From contig OZ199838.1 in assembly GCA_964304625.1 (NCBI GenBank), positions 1,178,001 through 1,242,000 of the forward strand: DNA of 64,000 nt. Reading direction: 5' to 3'. This document shows positions 25,645 to 38,400 of this stretch, piece by piece. A program made the position numbers and the translations under genes. Within the stretch, counting starts at the first letter, position 1; each line of letters opens with the position of its first letter. The notes below the pieces were generated by a model. The model saw only the letters and a list, made by a program, of their open reading frames with translations. It was not told the origin of the DNA and searched no databases. The DNA comes from Kudoa neothunni. Its lineage: Eukaryota > Cnidaria.

Positions 25645-27638
25645 CAGTGGTTCTTAACCTTTTGGAAGTCACCGAATTCCTACTACCCTCTAACACGCCA
25701 CGTCGAACCTCCCCACCCAAACATTAAATTTTTTATTTTTTAAATTTGAAATAAAATGAATTATAATTTAATAAATGTTTGGCACATCATCAAAATTGCA
25801 AAATGCAAAAATCAAATTAATATAAAACTAATTAGTGCTATTTTTGTTCTTGTTTTTTTGCAACCAATTCTGTAATACGAGACAAAATGTTGGAGAGAGC
25901 AATTCGCATATCGCTCCCACAGAAAAACCTATTTCGTAACATATTTATGGTGACCGGTCTTAAAAATGATTGTTCGCAAAGGTAAGTTGTTATGGGAGGA
26001 ATAAAAAATTTCCAAAGCCTTCATCAAAATTGTAGGATATTTCTCAATTTGATTTATCCAAAAGATTGATGGTGAAACTTTTTCGAAAATTTGTTTTTGA
26101 ATTTTGTTGTGTTGAAGTTTGATAAGTTCATCAAGGTATTCATTATTGGCATCCTCAGCTGAAGTATCGAAGCTAAACGGCTACCTCATCCAATCGGAGA
26201 ATGAATTTTTAGAAGGGGAATAGCCGTCAGTGAGTTAGAAAGTTCTTCTAAATGTGCAATAATTATTTCCTTCAATTCAAAAGGTAGAATGATCAAATCG
26301 TTGTTATCGCCGTCATTAATATTACAAATATTGTCTAAAAGTGGAAAGTTTTCATAATTGTCAACTATTATTCTACGTTTGTATAAAAATAATTTTATTT
26401 GGAATGCACTAAGATGCTCCTCTGCCTCAATGATCTTGACTCTACTTCCTTGCATCTGCTAATTCAAACAATTTATGGAATCAAAAATATCAATCATGTA
26501 TGCCGAAAGAAGAGTAAATTCTAAATTATAGAAAAAATATTGAAATATTGAGCATGGTAATGGTTACACTCCATCAAAAATATACCTATTTCCATGAAAG
26601 TCCATTACCTTTGAAAAACTCATCGACAACTTCCTTAGCATCCAATGCCTTGGCAGTTGTTGTTGTTGTTAAAAGTTTGCTAAAGAGAAAATCTTCAACT
26701 ATCAAACCATTTTTCAAATATCTAAAAAACGAAACCAGTTGATTTAGGTTTGAAATATCAGTAGTTTCATCGAATTGTAAACTAGACTTTGTTATACTTG
26801 AAATTAGATCAGAAATTAATTGATACAGAATGTCTTTACTCATATCATCAATTCTTTTCTTAACGGTATAATTCGACAAAGGAATTTGTGCTAATTTTTT
26901 TCTGCAATACTTCCCAATAAAATATTTTCCATCTTCAACGCGGCAGGTTCAACGAGCGTTTCACCAATATTGTGAGATTTACCTTGTATTCCAATGAGAT
27001 ATGAAACTTCATATGTTGCTGTTAAGATAGGCTTATCAATTTTAACAAATCAAAAATTTTGCAAAGTAGTTCTTTCATCATACCTTGCTCTCTTTGTTTC
27101 AAGTTCGGAAAGAGTCATATTCCTATATACAGAATCTCCATGGACATTTGTGAAACTCCCCTTTAGTTTTGTTAGTACCAAACTAGAATTACTTAATTTC
27201 GAGTTGCATATCACGCAAAGAGGTCGTTGAATACCATTAATTTCCGTAACATAGGTAAACCTGAACTGCACAAAATCATTTAAACATTTTCTTTTTTTGT
27301 GAAAAATTTCACGAGCCAATATTTATTTCCAGTAACCCTCATAAAATTAGCAAGCAAATAACACTGCTGTGCAGTAGACTCTGTAACCCGTTACACGTGA
27401 TTGTACTGATCAGATAAATCGAAAAGAATTTCAAACGCTCAAATAATAATTGTAACTAAATTATCAATAATTTTTTAATCGATCACTATTATCTTTTTAA
27501 TATAATTTCTAATTCGAATTATAAATACAACCTATAGAAGGTTTTTTTTAATATTAAAATTATAAAGAATATTAATCCTAGATTTGATCTAATATTGGGA
27601 ATTTTTTCATCGAACGCAGCCCAGGTTAAGAACCACTG
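25645..27638 (-). mobile_element. hAT transposon with degenerate ZBED5-like transposase
   Basis: A 16-base perfect terminal inverted repeat, CAGTGGTTCTTAACCT, is flanked by ACTTAGAG and ACCCAGAG (6 of 8 identical), an aged 8-base target duplication. The minus strand carries pieces of a hAT transposase: a BED-type finger region (RPLCVICNSKLSNSSLV..KLKGSF near 27200); a segment with ISDLISSITKSSLQFDETTD and LVSFFRYLKNGLIVEDFLFS near 26700-26850; AFQIKLFLYKRRI near 26390; and a C-terminal dimerisation-like region (ITTYLCEQSF..LRNRF) near 25900-26000. This resembles the ZBED5/SCAND3 group. The part after GNGLSW is missing, so the copy is internally deleted, with several frame changes besides. Confidence 0.8.
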
Positions 27639-27993
27639 ACCCAGAGTTTCAATTCATGAAGCATTGGAAAAGAGTGTAACTAAGTAACATTACAACAAAA
27701 CATGCCACAACTTTTAGTTGTATTGATATCTCCAAAAAATTTGATGCTCCAAAAATCAAGCAAATGATATTATATTGGTTGTTAAGGAGAAACGCAAAAA
27801 TAGATTACCAACAAGCATATTTTTAAATGCAAAAATCACACACTTTAACATTATCAATCTACTAAATAATTTGTTTGAAATTTGTCAGTGTTCAAATAGT
27901 GTTATGTGATAATTTATATATAAAATTTAAGATGTAAGAACTTGATTTATTAAATTTTAATGATTTTAATATAAAAATGTAAAATGATATTAC

Positions 27994-29462
27994 TCATTCA
28001 CTATTTGGATTATCCACTACAGTAACTTGGTCCCCATTATTATAATGGTTATTACAGATCGCCATGCATTCATTACTTGTTTTAAAATTGTTAGAGTTCC
28101 CATCATATCCCTTGTAATAAAAAGCTTTGCATCTCTTTTTAAGGTTTTCATAATAGTATCTTATGACTTTAAATTTGTTTTGTTCGTTTTCCCAATAACC
28201 CTTTTTATTTTGAACACATGCCTCTTCGATCACAATCTTCTTTTTATAATTCTCTAAATTTATTCAGAATTAAAAATAATTTTTAACACAATATAACTAT
28301 TAGACATATTTATAATGTAATTTTCTAACATGAATTCATACAATTACCTGCTCCGCAATAGCTATGACACATTTCCATAGTTGGAAAATTGTTTTTCGCT
28401 GGATCAAAGTCAGCTCCCGTTTGGTTCGGACCAGTTTCCATTCGTTTACAAACTTTTTCCGTTTTGTCATAGTAGTATCGGAACACAACATCCCCATTTG
28501 CCGGGGAATCTGGGTTGTTTATACCAACTTGAGATGGGCCAATATCGCATGCAGCTACTCTCTTGTTATACTGGGTTACACCACTACCTGTCGCATCATT
28601 TGCGTGTGCTAAAATATATAAGGAATGGATATAAATTATAAACGTACGAAAACATTTTTTAACACACTGCCCAAACGAACCGAAGATCCCCCTTGTGTTT
28701 GAGTCTAATGAGACTGCTGCATAAGCACACTTGTTTTTCTCTCGATCAGCAATAATTGCTGTGCTAGGATCTTTGTCTTTAACATCAGGTCTAAGTTTGC
28801 AGTCCAATGTATTTGGTACTTCGTAAATTGAAGTTGCATCAACATTTTTTATTTTGCCATCATCAGCATTTGTAAGCCCACCATTCCTTTTATCTAAAAA
28901 AATTATTTAATTCTATATAAATGTTCATATTTTTTACTTAAGCAATATAATTTGCATTCTTCTAGATCGTTGTAACGATTAAAACTCCCCCCACATCCAT
29001 TATATTGAAACTCTACGCAGTCGGCTTTCGTTTGATCAAAGTAGTACTGTTGTGTTGTTTCTGTGTTTTTTACGCAGTGTCCTGGATGATAGGGTTTTTT
29101 GCATCCTTGAATTTTTTCTTTTGTTGTCAACGTTCCTACAAGAGTTGGTCATAAATTTACATTAATTTCGAAAAACACCGTGGAAGTTCACATAATCCTT
29201 TAGAGGCGAAATTGTTGTAGTTTCCTTTTATTCCTCGGTATTCGAGAGGTTTGCATTTACCATCTTGGATGTCAATGAACCACCGATCGATGACAGTGTC
29301 CATGCTTTTTTGTACACCGACAGGCCAATCTCCCTCATCTCTTTCATAAGAGGGTAATATAGGATCTAACATATTATCAAAATGGGATGAATATGTTTAT
29401 TTACCTGTCAAAAAACTGGGAAAATATAGCACAAAAAGTATATTGAATAAAAACAGTTTCAT
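27994..29462 (-). CDS. Secreted protein with five Kunitz-type domains
   Basis: Spliced minus-strand gene. Exon 1 (29462-29405) encodes the signal peptide MKLFLFNILFVLYFPSFLT and ends in phase 1. Five Kunitz-like domains follow, mostly one per exon with phase 1 introns: about 29364-29170, 29130-28915, 28830-28655, 28615-28350 and 28250-27994. Domain 2 is canonical with six cysteines (GCKKPYHPGHCVKN..ADCVEF..NGCGGSFNRY..ECKLYC); the residue after its second cysteine, the usual P1 site, is Val. The other four keep the Kunitz fold signature (RYYY/WF..., GN..NF) but appear to lack the C2-C4 pair next to the inhibitory loop. Kunitz domains usually inhibit serine proteases in tight complexes, but the missing loop disulfide makes inhibition doubtful for those four. 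The exon 2 to exon 3 junction could not be resolved in frame, so domain 1 may be damaged or spliced differently. Confidence 0.75.
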
Positions 29463-29469
29463 TTTATGA

Positions 29470-31060
29470 CGGACAATCAGAATAACAGAATTGAGACGAA
29501 GATGGATTATCAAAAGCACAAAAAATTAACTCAATAATTCATTGGATAAATACGATTATATCAAGTTAAATTATCATTATTGAGCAAACAAAAAGAAATT
29601 AATATGAATAATTTACTAAATAGTTAGCCAAACATGCAATATTTTATATTAACAATAAGACAGAGGCGATAAAATTGAATGATTGTCCTTATAGTGATTT
29701 CACTTTAATCTTTTCGTAAATGTATAGCCAATGAATGATAATAAAATGTTCCGCATATTTTAACATTGCAAAACATCACTCGACAAAAAAAACGTCTTCA
29801 AGTGCTTCGATCACGTTACTTCTGCTATGCTAAGCCTGTCGAATATACAATAAATTCTCATACTTCATACGGCATGGCGAGTTTTCGCCAGCGACGCGCA
29901 AACTTGCATTGTTTTTCAATGTTGCCAACCGTGTCCGACTTCGGACAAATTAGCAAAAAATGTCCAATTTTTTCCAATGTGTCCTATTTGTTCGATTTTT
30001 ACTCTTGTTCTTAGAAAGACTGTATAATCGCAAAACAAAGTTTCAAAGATTCGGAGTTTTTGCAATGGAAATGACTATTGGTCCGGCAGATTAACGTCGC
30101 ATGTTATTTAAATTTACTTTAAATTGATGTAAAATTACATTTAATATTTTAAACAGCATCTTAACGACAAGTATATCTATTAATTAAGTTTAATTAAAGA
30201 GAATACTCAGAAACCTATTTAGACACGGATAGAATCGAGATTTTCGTTATTAGACATGTGAAAAATGACACTCTTACATAAACTAACATATTTATGAATT
30301 ATTGGATTAATAAGGCTTAAGTTTTCTAAAGAAATATTTATATCATATTTAAATATTCCAATGACTTAACTATACGTTTTATTTACCCTTAAAATACATA
30401 AAAAAATAATAATGCTGAGCTATATTTGATTCTATTTATAATAATTAATAATTATTTACATCAGTTTGATAATTTATTGATATTCAATTTCGAGAGATTG
30501 ATTCATACTAATAAGTTAGTTTACATAATGCATAACAAACAAAAGTTCATTTAGTTAAGCGGTAAGACAATTGGACAAAATTTATCTCCAAATATTATTC
30601 AAATTATGGTTGCTTTTGAATAAATTAAACTTTTGACGCTATTTCGAATGAGTAAGTGAATATCTCCGTCCGAGTTCGAAAAAATATTAATTATATTGAT
30701 ATATTCTTAAACATGAAACTTATTTAATGTTGATTATATATGACATCACAATCAGCGCAATCATGATTTTGAATATATAACATCATTATAGAAACTGATT
30801 AAGATAATAGAATTTAATTTTTAAAACGAAGCTCTAAACAAATCAACCTTACAATAGCCAATGTTGCTTACAAAAGAAATAGTGCTTATTTGATTATTCG
30901 CGTAATTAAAATATAACTAACTGTTGTATTATTTGAAGTTTAATTATGTTCATCAGATATCCCAGATGATTTTTCACCATTATTGTATTTTTCTCTATAA
31001 TTAGAACAAATAGTTATACAGGGATTCCGTTTTACTCTTGTTGTCTTTCGTTTATAGGAC
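29470..31060. other. Intergenic, AT-rich
   Basis: Presumed promoter of the Kunitz gene and then gene-free DNA. The block at 29985-30064 repeats, inverted, the 80-base block inside the MULE at 10933-11012. A GC-richer patch near 29870-29960 belongs to no family I recognise. Confidence 0.4.
29985..30064 (-). repeat. Dispersed 80-base repeat, copy 2
   Basis: Inverted, close copy of 10933-11012. Confidence 0.7.
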
Positions 31061-31062
31061 AA

Positions 31063-31759
31063 CTAGCGCAAAAGCCCCGCATCGCTTGGACATTCTTGCC
31101 CGGTCAAGTAAGCTAAAGCCTTGAGTAGGCCAAGGTTATTTGAAGCTCAAAATAAATTAAAAGTATTTAGATAAACAGTACAAAGATTACCCAATTAACG
31201 GATGATTTATTTAATTAATTGGACGCATGAACCTTATTTAAAATTGTTAAAAACGAATAAACTCTACTTTTCGTTTAAAATTTCCTCCTTAGAACTCCTA
31301 AAAATCGATTTTTTCCTTGTTGTTTGCAGTAATCTCTGTATCATAACATGTGAAACGGACTGATCATGTTAAACATCAACAAATGAATTTCATATTAATA
31401 CTTGACTACATAACCTAATAATAGCTTCCTTACTTGAACTAATTCAATTACAAAATTACTTTTCAATAATTTAAAATAAAATAAACATTATGGTGCGTTT
31501 AAAATTAACTTTTAAAACTTTAACGAAATGATCTACATGTTTTCATAAATCCTCAAACCATATCTATCAATCATATCACGTGAATATGTTTTTGTCATTT
31601 TGCAGAATGCAAACTTTTTATAATTTTTTGCTTAGTTTTCTGTATAAAAATAAAATTTTATCTTTCCATATGTGTGCTCAAATAGAGCGATATGTCTCCC
31701 TATATAGAATGAAAAATGCGTATATACACATGGATTTCCGGTTTGCTTTATATAGTGGA
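31063..31759 (-). mobile_element. Non-autonomous Helitron, family 1, copy A
   Basis: Read on the minus strand it begins TCCACTATATAAAG after a host A and ends GGGGCTTTTGCG-CTAG before a host T, the A^T insertion and TC...CTRR ends typical of Helitrons. Internal blocks match copy B (47094-47510) nearly throughout, for example the segments equivalent to AGTACAAAGATTACCCAATT and TTTTATCTTTCCATATGTGT on the plus strand. Copy A has about 280 extra bases. A short GC-rich stem can form just before the 3' end but is imperfect. No coding capacity. Confidence 0.65.
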
Positions 31760-31764
31760 TGTTT

Positions 31765-32480
31765 ATCTTGTTTTAAATTATGATTAAGAAATTGTTCATT
31801 TAAATATCGATAACAATCAATAAAATAAATAATATAAATACATAAAAAAAATATATATTCTCAATTGTTACATAATTATATAATTTAATAGAGATAATAA
31901 TTGCAAAGAAATTGATTCCCGTGATAATAGCCGGTGCCTTAAAATTAAAATTTAATATTTTATAAATTAAAAAAACTATATAATTTTCGTTTTATATGTT
32001 AAGAAAAAAAAATATTAAATTGAAAATGTGAATTATTTTTTAGGAAGATTCATCAAATGGCTATTGTTTACCAGACTCAATTGAGACTTCATTGCGTACG
32101 AGCTGTATATAATACACTTTCAGGAGAGATTCCGATTACGTAGAATCCTTACGTTACGTATTAAGCATACTTGGTTGTACAATTTTTTCACGGACATCTA
32201 GTAACTGTCACCCTCAGTGGGGAAACCCTGATGTAGACAAACATTACCATTATATGTAGGTAAAAGATAGATAAGAGATTAAAATAGACTGGTGCTGAGT
32301 AACACGCGGCCGAATAACACCATTGAGTGAAACAAAATAAAGAGACGTGGAAAAAAACTATATTTATTAATCATGAAAATATATAATAACATCATTTATA
32401 ATATTGTTTAGATGGAACCTCTATTTTGACCGGTAGGACACAATCGATCGTATATTATAGTGTTTATAATGGATAAGAAT
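31765..32480. other. Intergenic, 3' flank of SF3B3
   Basis: Nothing recognised beyond the SF3B3 3' flank. Confidence 0.4.
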
Positions 32481-32481
32481 C

Positions 32482-35400
32482 TTAGTAGGCGAATCTAGTT
32501 CGGATTTCTTCTAACTTTTTGGATATCTAATCATAACATGTTGATGAATTCGGTAATTTAAAAAAAGTAGATTACCTCAGCCGGAGTTCTATCTAATTCA
32601 TCAGCAATGGTACATCTTTTTTCACTGTCTAGATTGTTGAAAAACTCGCAGAGATCTCCATCAATAACATTCTTGACAGGCCAATAAGAAGAGCGATAGG
32701 AGAGATGCTCACGTCCGCAGAGCGGCTGAGCTTCTTGTCTCATGTACATTTCGAGAAGTTGGAAAAATTCGACATCCTCTTTCGACCATAACGGCACAAA
32801 CAAACCGATAGATCCAGAAAGAGTGGTGTAAACGACCGACTCACCACCACCAGGTATGAGACTAGTTTTCTGTAGAGAATGGATAATTTCTCCCACATAG
32901 AAATTGCATATATTTTCGAGTTTTTGTGGTGCACCATTCAGATGGCCTTTATCCCACACTGATTTTACTCCGGTAGGATCCTCTTCAAGGTCGTCTTTAA
33001 CGTCCGATGCCAATCGACTCTAAAAAAGACAATCAGATTATTTCAAAGATTCCACCACTTACAACAGAGATATTTCCAAATTTATCAGCCCCCATTATTG
33101 TATTCCAATCAAGAACACAACTTTTGGTTAGCCATCTACAAAGAAAACATCAATACTAACTAACTAAAAACTTCATTCAAATCTACCTAGGATAGGTGTC
33201 ATCGGCAAAGATAACAAATTTATTTTCTTGTGGTTTATATTTTAGATAATGGAATGATTCTTGAACATCCTGAACAATAATACGATTTCCCAAAACAGTT
33301 ATATTGGTGATAAAACCAGGGATTTTCTAATAGTACAATTGATTTTAATTTGATAGTTATTTGAGATTCGGTATATTACTCGATGTTCGCATTTTTTAAG
33401 TAATTTCTGACGACCCATATCATACACTCGTAAATAGTTACCTATGCCGATGATAAGACGTCCCTGATAACAAGCTATAGCTCCTGGCACATTCTCAATG
33501 GGGGTCTATTATACAACCGATGTGATTTAATAATTTTATCAATCATACCTTATGACAATGGTGTAACACGAGTGTACGTGATGATTTGTCAATTGTGACT
33601 TTAAATGTGTGCAAATAACCCATATTGCATTGCCTCGGAGTTAGTATGAGTTTCTTAGCGGTACCAACGACAATAAATGTTTCATTGCTGTAGGTTGGAA
33701 ATTTGGCCAGTGTAACGCTATTGTAGAGTGATAGTCAAAATGTGATCGATATAGAGACTATATAGCAGCCTCACAGCCGGTGATAAAATACCTCATGGCG
33801 GCTTCGTCTTGATCAAATTCGTGTATGAAATTGGTTTCGAAAGTGAGTGGGTCTAAAACTCGAACCAAAGACGCCCATGAACCAACTCCAGCTTTGGTAG
33901 ATACAGCACTGTGAGAATTCAGGAATTGATCGATAGTTTCTTCGGTTATCTCAGAGTCAGGTTGAGACTGCATAAATTCGCGCATTTCCTACATCAATAT
34001 TTCAACCACTGCACAATCCCAATAGCGACCGTACTTGAGCCATTGATTGTTTAATTTCGCCAAGTTCTCTCGACGTGAAATTGTTGTGGTCGGTTTCGAT
34101 TATTATAAATTTAGCAGAGTTGGGCTCGTACACCATTTTTCTCGGTGTGTATTTTAATGGGCATCCACGATATTCAAAAACGCTACCAAGTTTATCGACG
34201 GAGACAATATGAAGATTGCAACCCTTGACCGCAACAATTCCCTCTGGGCATTGATCAGAGGAGAAGCTGGTGGCAAATTCAAGTGTTTCAAACGAAAGAG
34301 GGGTTAAATGGAATCGATTTTGATATTGATAACTCAGCCAGTTGCGGCTCGAAATAGCCAAAACCTTATAAAGAAATACATAATATCCATAATATACATA
34401 ATAATTTGTTTTAGATCCTCAATCAAAGGGTACGTATTCAGGATGAAACGTTTGCAGATTCTAGATTAGCTAACTGCAAATGTTCAATAGGATATGCAAT
34501 TTCCTGTGCATAAAGATATAGATAAAGAGGAATGCGAAAAAGTATTATCAACAAATTATTTATCTGGTTATTCTACGAAAAATTATTAAAGTCAATATTT
34601 AGGTTTAAAATAATTCAAAAAATTCTGCGTATAATAATATAACAATATTCAAGCAAATAACACTTATTCTGAAGTCTTAATTATCATGGGTAACGATTTT
34701 GAATAAAATTCTTCTACCTAAGGATTATTTGATATTATAACGGATACATAGAAATTTAAGAGATTCTGAAGATTTTCTCAAATTACTACTTGAAACTTGA
34801 ATATTTGGAAGAATATAATTTCTAAAATCACGTTCATGTCCCCTTTTTTAATTCTTGTAATTAATTTCATGATCATGAAAAACTCAGTTTATATTACTAC
34901 TTAAATTGCATAAAAACCCATATTCTAACTAAAATAATTCCGAATTTTTTTAGTTAGAATAAAAAAAATTGGCTTTTAAATATTCATAACTCGTGCAAAT
35001 TTTAAGCGTCATGTAAAATTAATTGATGAGATAGGCTAACTCTATTAGACACGAACAAATATATTCCCTAATTAAAAATATGGCGTACATTCATCCATCT
35101 CTCCGCAATCAAACATTGCAGTATTCAACGAAAGAGAAGCAAATACGTCATATCAAGATAAAAAATTTCTTGCGCAGTTAACCGTTTGTAAAATGACAAT
35201 TTAAATATTGACTGAGAAAAGAAAAATACATTTTATCAGGAAAATAGAGTGCAACAATTGTACGCCATGATTGAATAAATTTCAAACAGAAAATTGTTTG
35301 AAATTATAAAATATAAAAAATATTTGTGCAGAATTTCTGCGCAAACCCAACCAATATTTTACGACTGGGGATGGTGGTTATTAGAATTCGACCTTGGAAA

Positions 35401-38400
35401 CAATCTTTAATCACATCTAAGCATGCGTGAACATATTTTAAATTTTAAATCCTGATTTATTATCCATTCGCTATAGACGAAGTATATTGTAAGAATCGGG
35501 TGGATTTGGCTGTAGTCAAAACAATAGGTAAGAGATTACAATTAAACAGGCTGATAATCATTGGATTTTAAATTTCTTCGTATTTCAATGAACAAAAACG
35601 CGGGAAATTGCATATCCTTATTACGCTAACAAAACAGATAAAATACCGATGGTGATTGATTGATATTAACACGGAAAAGCTTGACATTTTGAGCACCGAG
35701 GTATCTAATCAACGGTTGTTATGGAGAATTAATACAATGACTCAGTTGGATTGGGTAAATCTCACCTCGTGCGGGTATCGGTTAAATCACCGGTGACCGA
35801 ATCCAAAACGGTTCTCAATAAAACTCCGTTCTACAGCCGAATCAAAGTCATATTTTTAACACTCAAACACGCAATTACAGACAGTCCGATATGGAGAAAT
35901 AATCCCATACTACTGTCGCTGTCATAGTAGATTTCTTCAGTGTGAATACTAGCTCGATTGGTTTCAATTATACAGAGAGATTCAGCACATGCAGGAAGTG
36001 CTTGCATGCTTAATGGTCGAAGGCATTCCTAAATCGACCATATGTTGTTAATTTTGGCGCGTAAACACGTGACCACATATACATTTGGGTCGAGAGATAT
36101 AATACGAACTGTATTGTCTCGTAGACCGAGTGCTAGAAATCGCGATCGTTGTTCTCCCCTAGGCACTGGTCCAAGAGCAAGAGATACAACTTCAGTTGGT
36201 ATTTCTTTTCTTTCGGCGAATTCCGTCAATTGGCTCATCTAAAATTCAATAGTTAATCGCCGTACAATTTTAAATAACGTCAAATAGATAAAAAGATGAT
36301 GACACACTTCCATTGTTAACATTATTGAAATAATTATCTAACCATAGAAAAGATGACAATAAGCTAAATTCTAGTTTGGCGCTCTCCTTAAACCTATCTA
36401 TTATGTTGTATTATGACATTCAAACATAATTCGGTCGAAAAATGTGAAGATTATTCGACTGATTAATTTCATCAAAGACCTAATAAAATTGTTGAATAAC
36501 TTAAAAAACCAACATGAAATCTTGATCACACTAATTAATGGAACCCCTTTACCATTAATTGCATTTCTAAGAAACCTCGCATAAAATAAGAATGTATAAC
36601 TTAACCAAATGACACGAAGGGCTACTACGATAGTGGTTCTTAACCGCTATTTCGAGGACGAATCGAAGGAGGTCCGTAGGTTATTTAAATAAAATCTGGA
36701 TCCAATATTAACATCATACATTCATTATAGACAAATATGTTTTTAACATTAGCGTAATTACTAATAATTTTAAATATATCCTTACGTTATTGTTTCTTAT
36801 TAATATTAAAATTTATTACAAAAAAATTTCCATCTGTTATAATTTATTTGATAAACAAATCCATAAAACCAAAAGGTAGACGATAGTTTGTTTTATAAAA
36901 AATATTCCTTAATGTCGCAAACTATGCTATGCATACAGTCGGAATGACTACTCCTTTTACAACTTACAACAGTTTATTATTGCGAAGTTAGAAATCGCTT
37001 ATATGCGATATGCGGCGTGTTGCTCTTTCGAATTTTTTTCAGAATTCTGCGAACTTATTGATAAAAAGCAACTACAAAAATCTCATTAAATATTCTTGTG
37101 GTGTGTATTATTTATATGAAAAATATGTTTTTTGCATTAATCTCACATTCTATTATATAATAATTTCCATTTTTTAACTCTTAATTTTAGTAAACAATAA
37201 TTAATGAAAATGGAGATTTTATATTGTACAAATATTTCGAGCATTTTTTAATTGGAAATTTTTATGAATTTTAACTTTAGACATTTACACATGTATATAT
37301 AATAATTCAACAAATTTCATTAAACTTCTTATGTTAAAATATTATGCGTCATTGTTTGTGCTTGGTTAGAATTTTAATAATTTCTAAAAAAATTACTGGG
37401 AAGGATTTCATTTCATAGTCGTTACCCTCTCGTTTTAATCCCCGCAACAATTCATGTCTTAGTGATTAAAATTTAAAAAAAAATTAAAACAAACCGCCAC
37501 ATAATCAATTTACGTAATAAATATTCTAATATTCAAATAATATTGAGGATATTAGGTAAATAAGTTAACACTTGTTCCTCGATTTTTCTTTTTCACTTAG
37601 AATTTTTAATGTTAAACTAATTTTTATTCTTCAAATAAATAATTTAACAATTATGTAAAATCTTGTTTAATCTGTCCACTTTAGTGAATAATGGGAATAA
37701 GAACGGAAGGGTTTTAATATTTATATGTATGATTCGATTGGTATTAAAACAAGAGGGGTCCATTGAACAACACATTAGGGACCTGCAAGGAAGAAAGGTT
37801 AAAAATCACTGAGATACGTTAAGTTAAGCTAAGCTAAGCTAAGCTAAGATATAAACGACATACCCCATCTAATAGAGCATAATCAGCTATCGTTAAATAA
37901 TTTATAACTTACTAACATCAGCTTTTGTATTCAAAGTATTAAATAAATTCTTATTATTATATTCATAAGCGGGGATTTGGAATGTATCAATAGTGGTGTA
38001 TGATTATTAGTATATACAGAAACCAATCATAGAAGAGTAGTTGAAATTTTATTGAGTTATAAAAATCAGAAATTAAAAAGATATATAATAAAATAATATG
38101 GCATAATTAATCTAGTAATAAAGACAGAAATGCCTTTCCAAATAGTTGATCGTCATTAAAATAAACAAAACCCCAAATTTATACGTCCTAATTTATCAAT
38201 AAGACGACATCCACTACATATGCTAAAGGGAGTATTTAAAGCGTGAATCCTACATAAGGGGTGTAATTAAAAAGTTAAGTAGCCACCATCTTCTAGACCG
38301 TTCTGACACATTACGAAGATAACAATTTAATTATGATTGATTACCTCATCCAATTCAAAATAAATCAACTCATCGTTGTTTAACGTAATAACGATCTAAA

